Origin: Clostridia bacterium | GTDB lineage: Bacteria > Bacillota > Peptococcia > DRI-13 > UBA5745 | Assembly (NCBI GenBank): GCA_018436095.1 | Contig: JAHDMJ010000003.1 | Span: 62,001 to 126,000, forward strand | Length of the DNA stretch: 64,000 nucleotides | Reading direction: 5' to 3' | Shown: piece after piece, positions 58,079-64,000 of the stretch | Numbering within the stretch: position 1 is the stretch's first letter | Layout of the letters: every line of letters begins with the position of its first letter | Made by a program: the position numbers and the translations under genes | The notes under the pieces: generated by a model | What the model was told of the DNA's origin: nothing | The model's input: the letters and a program-made list of their open reading frames with translations, nothing else | Databases searched by the model: none

Positions 58079-58540
58079 TGTACAAAATTTGAGGTTTTTA
58101 GTGGCCACCTCCTTTGAGACAGGGGCCAATAAACATAAAGCCTCAAATTTTGTACATTTCAGCCGCTAAGGGGTTACTGCCCCCACGACAGTCAGCTTGC
58201 TCTGACTTTTTCAGTGCCCTCGGTTTGTTGACCTGACATCCGCGCCCTTAGTCCGTACGGATAGGCATAGCGGAAATGTGCAAAATTTCAAGTTTGTAGG
58301 CTCCGGAAAAGCGGAAATGTGCAAAATTGCAGGTTTGTCCCGTGTTCGGATAAAGCGTTAATGGACTTGAAAATGCTTTTTGACTGTATCTAGTGTTGAA
58401 GTCGGAATAGGTCACCTATTTTAAAGCAGGCAACGGACAACAAACTTGCACTTTTGCTCAAAATGACCGGCCAACAGTCACAAACCTGCAATTTTGCACA
58501 AAAGGCAGAGAAAATCTTTACAAACTTGCACTTTTGCTCA
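58079..58540. repeat. Composite intergenic repeat, locus D, with two short arrays
   Basis: TGTACAAAATTTGAGG (58079-58094) and CCTCAAATTTTGTACA (58141-58156) are a perfect 16-bp inverted pair with an inner TGGCC/GGCCA. Then CTGACTTTTTCAGTGCCCTC (58202-58221), TGTGCAAAATTTCAAGTTTG at 58277 and TGTGCAAAATTGCAGGTTTG at 58318 (41 apart), CTGTATCTAGTGTTGAAG near 58384-58401, and three inverted copies at 58441, 58481 and 58521, exactly 40 apart: CAAACTTGCACTTTTGCTCA, CAAACCTGCAATTTTGCACA, CAAACTTGCACTTTTGCTCA. The 57908-58641 gap holds only these, the terminator and a promoter. Confidence 0.82.
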
Positions 58541-58571
58541 AAGCTACCCGGCAGCGACCAAACCCTTTTAT

Positions 58572-58599
58572 TTGACAAATAATCATAAAACGATACAAT
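58572..58599 (+). promoter_or_regulatory. Promoter of the MATE transporter gene
   Basis: TTGACA (58572-58577), 16-base spacer, TACAAT (58594-58599). It begins 32 bases after the last unit of the repeat array. Confidence 0.72.
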
Positions 58600-58641
58600 A
58601 GTTCTGCCGCTATTAAACAAACAAGGGAGAAGCTAAGTAAA

Positions 58642-60063
58642 ATGGCCGAAGCAATCGAACAAATCAAAATAAAGAGATTAAGTGTAGACAAAAATCAAAA
58701 CGAATTTGCCGACACTCCCATAAATAAGCTGCTTTTTCGCTTTGCCGTACCAAGCATCATTTCTCTGCTGGTCAATTCTTTATATAATATTGTGGATCAG
58801 ATTTTTATCGGCTGGGGAGTGGGATACTACGGCAATGCCGCCACCAACGTGTCTTTTCCTTTAGTTACGCTATGCCTGGCTTTGGGACTATGGATCGGCA
58901 ACGGTACTGCCGCCGTATTCAGCCTGAAGCTGGGGGCGGGGCAAAAGGAGGAGGCGGCGGTAACGGTAGGCAACAATACTGTGCTGTCTATCATTACGGG
59001 TATTAGCGTATTGATTGTGGGAGCTGTGTTTTTGGAGCCCTTGCTGCGGCTTTTTGGGGCCACCGACCAGGTGCTGCCCTATGCCAAAACTTACGCCGGC
59101 ATTTGTCTTTTAGGCATGCCTTTCGTCGTTGCTTCTTTGAGTATCGAAAATGTGATCAGGGCCGACGGCAGCCCCCGTTTTGCTATGGTGGCTACTTTAT
59201 CCGGGGCTGTGATCAATACGATCTTAGATCCGATTTTCATTTTTGTTTTTGACTGGGGTGTGGCGGGAGCGGCTTATGCCACCGTTATCGGCCAGGCAGT
59301 GGCCTGCTTATTATTCTTATCGTACTTGCCCAAATTCAAATTGATTAAGTACAGCGTAAAGCATTGGCGGCTGCGCAGAAGCGTTTGCCACAATATTTAT
59401 AGTATGGGGGCGGCCAGCTTCCTGACCCAAAGCTCTTTTTTGCTTTTGCAGATTGTGATGAACAATACCCTGGGCCGTTATGGCGCCTTATCTCCTTATG
59501 GCGAGGTTATACCCTTGGCCTGTATGGGTATCGTAATGAAGGTCAACCAGATCATGATCGCCTTCGTAATTGGTATCTCGATCGGCGTTCAGCCCATTAT
59601 AGGCTACAACTACGGAGCGAAGGCCTATGGCCGGGTCAGAGAAGCTTACCGTTTGGCGGTAATTGCCTCCAGTGGAATAAGCATTATCGGCTTTCTGGTG
59701 TTTCAACTTTTTCCCGTGGCCATTATCAACATTTTTGGCCAGGAAAACCAGTATTATGTGGACTTTGCCGTGAAATGCTTCCGCATATATTTGATGCTGA
59801 TCTTTACGGTGGGCTTCCAAATCATTTCCGCCAACTTTTTTCAGTCGGTGGGTAAGCCTTTAAAAGCCGCTACTCTGACTTTATCCAGGCAAGTGCTTTT
59901 TTTAATTCCTCTTATTTATTTGTTTGCAGGACTTTTTGGCCTGGAGGGAGTGCTTTATGCCGGACCGGCCGCCGATTTGATGGCGGCTGTGGTGACTGCC
60001 GTATTTATTTTTAAAGAATTACACAGGATGAAGCCGGATGAAGGAAATTTGAAAACGATATAA
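58642..60063 (+). CDS. MATE-family multidrug/metabolite efflux transporter
   Basis: 473-aa transporter with 12 predicted helices in two homologous halves. Family features: TPINKLLFRFAVPSIISLLVNSLYNIVDQIFIG at the start of the first half, then ENVIRADGSPRFAM and ATLSGAVINTILDPIFIFVF, and GISIGVQPIIGYNYGAKAYGRVREAY in the second half. It exports cationic compounds using sodium or proton gradients. It starts at ATG 58642 behind AAGGGAGAAG. It has its own promoter next to repeat locus D. The long N-terminal hydrophilic lead (about 28 residues) is slightly unusual. Confidence 0.95.
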   Translation: MAEAIEQIKIKRLSVDKNQNEFADTPINKLLFRFAVPSIISLLVNSLYNIVDQIFIGWGVGYYGNAATNVSFPLVTLCLALGLWIGNGTAAVFSLKLGAGQKEEAAVTVGNNTVLSIITGISVLIVGAVFLEPLLRLFGATDQVLPYAKTYAGICLLGMPFVVASLSIENVIRADGSPRFAMVATLSGAVINTILDPIFIFVFDWGVAGAAYATVIGQAVACLLFLSYLPKFKLIKYSVKHWRLRRSVCHNIYSMGAASFLTQSSFLLLQIVMNNTLGRYGALSPYGEVIPLACMGIVMKVNQIMIAFVIGISIGVQPIIGYNYGAKAYGRVREAYRLAVIASSGISIIGFLVFQLFPVAIINIFGQENQYYVDFAVKCFRIYLMLIFTVGFQIISANFFQSVGKPLKAATLTLSRQVLFLIPLIYLFAGLFGLEGVLYAGPAADLMAAVVTAVFIFKELHRMKPDEGNLKTI

Positions 60064-60067
60064 AAAT

Positions 60068-60195
60068 AACGAGGCGTCTGCGGCGCGTACTATGCCTTTG
60101 CGCTTTGCGTTCATCAGATAGCCCCGCCTCGTTAAAACGCCCGGAGGCAAGAAAATTTTTCCGCAGTCGAAAATTTTCTGCTGAGGCGTTATAAT
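60068..60195 (+). promoter_or_regulatory. Two hairpins and a promoter upstream of polA
   Basis: AACGAGGCG (60068-60076) pairs with CGCCTCGTT (60125-60133). A second imperfect palindrome, AACGCC...GGCGTT (60136-60190), contains GAAAATTTT/AAAATTTTC. Neither is followed by a good T run. TCGAAA (60167-60172), 17 bases, TATAAT (60190-60195) is a plausible promoter that overlaps the second palindrome. Confidence 0.5.
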
Positions 60196-60238
60196 AAAAT
60201 CAGATAGTCAAAATGCCTTGGCAGAAGGGAACGCAAAT

Positions 60239-63181
60239 ATGGTTAAATTGATGTTGATTGACGGCAATAGTCTGGCGAACCGGGCCTTTTATGCCGTCCC
60301 TCCCCTGACGAACCGGGAGGGCTTCACCACTAATGCAATTTACGGGTTTTTAAATATGCTGAGCCGGGTTCGCAAGGAAGAAAAACCGGATTATCTGGCG
60401 GTAGCTTTTGATGCGGGCAAAGTTGTCTTTCGCCATCAAATGTATGAAAACTATAAAGGCAGCCGCAAAGCTACGCCGGATGAGCTGAAGGCTCAATTTC
60501 CGGTGCTGAGAGAAGTGCTGACGGCTATAGGTGTGCCATGGCTGGAGCTGGAAGGCTATGAAGCCGATGACCTGATCGGCACTTTGGCGGCTATGGGCAG
60601 CGCCCAAGGCATGAGCGTCAGCATCATTACCGGCGACAGAGATTGTTTTCAGCTCATCGACGATCATGTTTCCGTTTTGTTTACCCGCAAAGGCATTTCT
60701 GAGCTGGAGCTGTTTGATGCAGACCATCTGCAGGAGGTTTACGGACTCAAACCCTGGCAGATTGTGGAGCTTAAAGGCTTAATGGGCGACAGCTCCGATG
60801 ATATCCCCGGTATTCCGGGAGTAGGCGAGAAGACGGCGTTGAAGCTGTTAAACGAACATGAAAGTGTCGAAGGCGTGCTGGCTGCTGCCGGCGATTATGC
60901 CGGCAAAAAGCTGGGCGAAAAATTAGTTGAACATGGGGAATTGGCCCGTCTCAGCAGAGAATTGGCCAAAATCGACAGCCAGGTTCCATTGGATATATCC
61001 CTGGAATCTCTTTTGCCCAAAGAAGGGGATAGGGAGGAAAAAATCCGCTTATTCCGGGAGCTGGAGTTTAAAGGAATGCTGGCGGAGGCGCTGAAAGAAG
61101 CTGGAGGTGAGCCGGGAAGCCTCTCCGGCCAAAAGGCTGCAAATACAGAAGGACGAAAGGCCGGGGCTGGGAAGCAAGGAGCTGGCCAGTCTAATGACCC
61201 TGGCAAGGGGCAGCTAGGCATGTTTGAGGGGGCACTTGCAGCAGATACAGACCGCTGCGGAGCCGCCGCCACCGGGCGGCCTGTTCCCCGTCCATTGGCT
61301 TCCGCTGCGGAGCTCCGGGATTATTTGGCGCCGTTGCAGGCAGGGGGCCGCTTGTACATCCTGCCGGTTACCAAGGGACAAAGTTGGCGTTCCTTTGACT
61401 GGCAGGGCCTGGGTTTGATGAGGGAAGGACAGGAGCCTGTCTGGCTGGAGGAGTCTGCGGCTGTTGCTGGCAGCGATGCCGGAGCTGGCGGCAATGCCGA
61501 TACCGGAGCAGGCGTACCTGCCGAAAAGGCCGCTGCCGATGTGGTGTGCTCCGGGGCTGGTGCCGCCGGCGCCGTTGACGCTGGCGCCGCCGCTGCAGAG
61601 GCTGCTTTCGGACCGGCGGCAGCTTTGCCTATCTTGCAAGCCTGCCTGGAAGCTTCGCAGGTAACGAAAATTTTTATTGACGCCAAGCAGGCATATCTAT
61701 ATTTTCGGGCTGCCGGCAGCCTGCTGCAAGGGCCTTACGAAGATCTGCATTTGATGAGTTATTTGCTGAACCCCGCCAATCCCTGGCAAATGCTGGCGGG
61801 GCTGGAGGAATTGGAGCCGGCCCAGTTGGTTCGCAGCGGCAAGGAAGCTGCCAAGCTGGGCTACAGCCTTTGGACATTGTCTAAGGCCGCCGGCTTTTTA
61901 GAGGCTATGGAAGAGCTGGCTGGCGGGCTGCGGTCAAAGCTTGAAGGCAATAACCTCTGGCAGCTTTATAAAGACGCGGAAGAGCCTTTGGCTTTGATTC
62001 TGGGAGAGATGGAATGGCAGGGAATCTGCCTGGACAGTGAGGTTTTGCGGGAACAAGGCCTGGGGCTGAAAGAAAAAATTGCCGCCACGGAAGAGGAAAT
62101 CCACCAAATGGCGGGGGTGCGGTTTAATATTAATTCTCCTAAGCAGTTGGGAGAAGTGCTCTTCGAGAAAATGGGCTTATCCCGGGGCAAAAAGACGAAA
62201 ACCGGTTATTCCACCGATGCTGAGACCTTGGAATATCTGGCGGCAGAGCATGAGATTGCCCGCAAGATATTGGAATACCGCCAGTACACCAAGCTGCAAA
62301 GCACTTACATCGAAGGCTTAATGGCTATTGCCGATCCGCTGACGGGCAAAATTCATACTTCGTTAAATCAAACGATTACCGTGACAGGCCGTCTTTCCAG
62401 CACCGAACCTAATTTACAGAATATCCCCATCCGCATGGAGGAAGGCCGCCAAATCCGGCGGGCTTTCGTACCTTCCCCAGGCTGCTGTCTGCTTTCCGGC
62501 GATTATTCCCAGATCGAGCTGCGGGTTTTGGCTCATTTTTGCGGTGACGAAGCTTTGCAGCAGGCCTTTCGCCAAGGCCAGGACATCCACCGCAGTACGG
62601 CTGCCGAGGTTTTTGGCGTAGACCCAGAAGCGGTGACGCCGGCTTTGCGCCGGGCAGCCAAAGCCGTAAACTTCGGCCTGATCTACGGGATCAGTGATTT
62701 TGGCTTGGCCCAGGATCTGGGCATTGCCAGAGGCGAAGCCAAAGCCTATATGGACCGGTATTTCAGCCGTTATCCCGGCGTAAAGCGCTATTTTGACCAT
62801 TTGCTGCTGGAAGCGGCGGAAAAAGGCTATGTAGAAACCATGTTCCACCGCCGCCGCTACTTGCCGGAATTAAAAAGCGCCAACTTCCATACCCGCAGCT
62901 TCGGCCAGCGGGCGGCCATGAACGCTCCCCTTCAGGGTACGGCGGCAGATATCATGAAACTGGCCATGATCGGCGTCAAGAAGCTGCTGGAGCAGGAAGG
63001 CCTGGGGCAGGTAATGGTGCTGCAGGTTCACGACGAATTGCTTTTTGATATGCCCAGAGAAAAAGCTTTGGAATTAAAAGATAAAATCCGTAATATCATG
63101 GAAAATGTAGTGGTCTTAGAGGTGCCTTTGCAGGTTGACATGAAAATGGGCGAAGATTGGTATGCTATGGAGGCCTTTTAA
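60239..63181 (+). CDS. polA: DNA polymerase I
   Basis: 980-aa Pol I for Okazaki-fragment maturation and repair. The 5'-3' nuclease domain (about 1-290) shows LIDGNSLANRAFYA, YEADDLIGTLA, ITGDRDCFQLI and GDSSDDIPGIPGVGEKTA. The polymerase domain has motif A DYSQIELRVLAH, motif B RRAAKAVNFGLIYGIS and motif C VHDELLFD. The middle exonuclease-like domain lacks the DxE catalytic residues, so proofreading is absent as in many Firmicutes. It is also interrupted by low-complexity Gly/Ala/Asp-rich stretches near residues 295-330 and 410-460. The length is about 100 residues above the usual. ATG 60239 follows AGAAGGGA; it overlaps coaE by one base. Confidence 0.97.
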   Translation: MVKLMLIDGNSLANRAFYAVPPLTNREGFTTNAIYGFLNMLSRVRKEEKPDYLAVAFDAGKVVFRHQMYENYKGSRKATPDELKAQFPVLREVLTAIGVPWLELEGYEADDLIGTLAAMGSAQGMSVSIITGDRDCFQLIDDHVSVLFTRKGISELELFDADHLQEVYGLKPWQIVELKGLMGDSSDDIPGIPGVGEKTALKLLNEHESVEGVLAAAGDYAGKKLGEKLVEHGELARLSRELAKIDSQVPLDISLESLLPKEGDREEKIRLFRELEFKGMLAEALKEAGGEPGSLSGQKAANTEGRKAGAGKQGAGQSNDPGKGQLGMFEGALAADTDRCGAAATGRPVPRPLASAAELRDYLAPLQAGGRLYILPVTKGQSWRSFDWQGLGLMREGQEPVWLEESAAVAGSDAGAGGNADTGAGVPAEKAAADVVCSGAGAAGAVDAGAAAAEAAFGPAAALPILQACLEASQVTKIFIDAKQAYLYFRAAGSLLQGPYEDLHLMSYLLNPANPWQMLAGLEELEPAQLVRSGKEAAKLGYSLWTLSKAAGFLEAMEELAGGLRSKLEGNNLWQLYKDAEEPLALILGEMEWQGICLDSEVLREQGLGLKEKIAATEEEIHQMAGVRFNINSPKQLGEVLFEKMGLSRGKKTKTGYSTDAETLEYLAAEHEIARKILEYRQYTKLQSTYIEGLMAIADPLTGKIHTSLNQTITVTGRLSSTEPNLQNIPIRMEEGRQIRRAFVPSPGCCLLSGDYSQIELRVLAHFCGDEALQQAFRQGQDIHRSTAAEVFGVDPEAVTPALRRAAKAVNFGLIYGISDFGLAQDLGIARGEAKAYMDRYFSRYPGVKRYFDHLLLEAAEKGYVETMFHRRRYLPELKSANFHTRSFGQRAAMNAPLQGTAADIMKLAMIGVKKLLEQEGLGQVMVLQVHDELLFDMPREKALELKDKIRNIMENVVVLEVPLQVDMKMGEDWYAMEAF

Positions 63182-63777
63182 TGAAAGTCATCGGTCTCAC
63201 CGGCGGTATTGCCACGGGCAAAACCACAATTACGGATTACCTCCTGAGCCTGGGCGCCGCCGTCATCGACGCCGATAGTATTTCCCGGCGGCTGACGGAG
63301 CCGGGCAATGCCGCTCTTTTAGAAATAGGGGCTGTTTTTGGCAAGGAATACTTAGATGAGCAGGGCTCCCTAAAGCGCAAGGAGCTGGGCCGGCTGATTT
63401 TTAGCGATGAGGCCAGCCGTTTAAAACTCAATCAGATTTTACATCCTAAAATTGCCGACGGAATCAGGGAGGAATTGGCCCGGTACCAAAGGGCCGGTCA
63501 TGCTGCAGTAGTGCTTTCAGCTCCCCTTCTATTTGAGGCAGGGCTGGACGCTCTGACGGATGAGGTCTGGTTGGTAGCTTTAGCGCGTTCGGAACAGATT
63601 AGGCGGTTAATGGCCAGAGACGGCATCAGTGAAGAAGAAGCCAAGAAGCGTTTAAATGCGCAAAGCAGTTTACAGGATAAGCTGGCCAAAGCCCACCGGA
63701 TTATTGATAATAACGGCAGCTCCGCAAAGGCTAGAGAAACGGTGAGAAAATTTTGGGAGGAGATCAGTGGCCAATAA
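63181..63777 (+). CDS. coaE: Dephospho-CoA kinase
   Basis: 198-aa kinase for the last step of coenzyme A synthesis (3'-phosphorylation of dephospho-CoA). Walker A GLTGGIATGKTT is at residues 5-16, followed by VIDADSISRRLTEPG, LHPKIADGIREEL and PLLFEAGLD, the conserved CoaE motifs. The start ATG overlaps the polA stop (TAATG). The 3' end overlaps the transglycosylase gene by 11 bases. The polA-coaE-transglycosylase order forms a single operon. Confidence 0.96.
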   Translation: MKVIGLTGGIATGKTTITDYLLSLGAAVIDADSISRRLTEPGNAALLEIGAVFGKEYLDEQGSLKRKELGRLIFSDEASRLKLNQILHPKIADGIREELARYQRAGHAAVVLSAPLLFEAGLDALTDEVWLVALARSEQIRRLMARDGISEEEAKKRLNAQSSLQDKLAKAHRIIDNNGSSAKARETVRKFWEEISGQ

Positions 63778-64000
63778 AGGGAGACGCCAGGGACGTCGGG
63801 GGAAGACCATACTTCTTCTGGTTATGATTTTTCTAATTACCATAGTCGCGTCCAACAAAGATATTTTGCTGCGGACCTTGTATCCGGCTCCTTATTATGA
63901 TGAGATTGTTCCTTTATGCCAGGAGTTCGGAGAAGAGCTGGCTCTGGTGCTGGCTCTGATTCAGACCGAAAGCCGTTTTCGTGAGACAGCCCTTTCTTCC
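63767..64000 (+). CDS. Lytic transglycosylase, 3' truncated by window edge
   Basis: First 78 codons of a membrane-anchored lytic murein transglycosylase. A basic N-terminus (NKGRRQGRRGK) precedes a membrane helix (TILLLVMIFLITIVA), then YPAPYYDEIVPLCQEFGEELALVLALIQTESRFRETALSS, where the Glu in TESRF is the expected catalytic acid of the Slt/MltE fold. GTG 63767 is preceded by GGGAGGAG and overlaps the coaE stop. The remaining catalytic domain lies beyond the window. Confidence 0.88.
   Translation, partial: MANKGRRQGRRGKTILLLVMIFLITIVASNKDILLRTLYPAPYYDEIVPLCQEFGEELALVLALIQTESRFRETALSS

Noticed and set aside
58441-58540. CRISPR array
   Set aside because: Only three 20-base units with 20-base spacers, related copies in both orientations elsewhere, and no cas genes in the window.

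Overview
The window reads as chromosomal DNA of an anaerobic Bacillota (Firmicutes) bacterium. Ribosome-binding sites are strong AGGAGG types with frequent GTG/TTG starts. Housekeeping genes (priA, polA-coaE-transglycosylase) sit among [FeFe]-hydrogenase maturases, a molybdenum hydroxylase, a TAXI-type TRAP transporter, cobalamin-dependent radical SAM enzymes, AgrC/LytTR-type regulation and an Mrp/NifX-like pair. Coding density is high and most genes are operonic. The genus cannot be fixed from the sequence alone.

Layout. 1-1664: 3' part of priA. 1797-9193: an unknown small protein, then a three-subunit molybdenum hydroxylase (Mo, FAD and 2Fe-2S subunits) followed by a TAXI receptor and fused TRAP permease, a plausible uptake-and-oxidation module. 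9407-13110: ArsC/Spx-like protein, VTT membrane protein, DUF2975 plus YozG-like regulator, and a DUF4173-like membrane protein. 13262-19339: SARP-like regulator, then an operon of exported transglutaminase, PilC-like protein, small pilin-like proteins and a PilT-like ATPase. 19714-24873: DUF364 protein, then a hydrogenase-maturation operon (TM1266-type protein, HydE, HydG, HydF) behind a riboswitch-like leader. 25011-26501: BBE-type flavoprotein. 26458-33167 (minus): methyltransferase, three B12-binding radical SAM proteins, a GNAT and a FemAB-like acyltransferase, apparently an undescribed biosynthetic operon, with a serpin lipoprotein upstream. 34551-37715: a truncated SMI1 gene, a uracil-DNA glycosylase and a DUF6323/DUF6179 pair. 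37911-43609: symporter, LytTR/AgrC-type two-component system, symporter remnant, PadR regulator and DUF939 exporter. 44004-50154: Fe-S aldo/keto reductase, GNAT, NifX-like/Mrp/DUF134 operon, a diguanylate cyclase, flavodoxin and a small membrane protein. 50865-55366: orphan glycine-betaine-type receptor, peroxiredoxin remnant, PIN-PhoH protein, a Ppx-PPK1 chimera and tRNA-Leu. 55753-64000: ECF-like sigma factor with DUF4349 protein, MATE transporter, PolA, CoaE and the start of a lytic transglycosylase.

The most unusual signals are outside ordinary genes. A composite intergenic repeat family recurs at 11284-11475, 43627-43850, 50383-50693, 54653-54900 and 58079-58540. It is built from shared modules: a near-palindrome TGTACAAAATTTGAGG, a block around GCGACTTTTTCAGTGCCCTC, and a 20-base motif GTGCAAAATTGCAGGTTTGT that appears in short arrays with 40-base periodicity. 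One copy supplies the end of the Ppx-PPK1 chimera, which suggests these repeats take part in deletions. Other notable items are the leader RNA before the hydrogenase maturases, the triple radical-SAM operon, and repeated fragments of the tRNA-Leu 3' end next to the tRNA gene.
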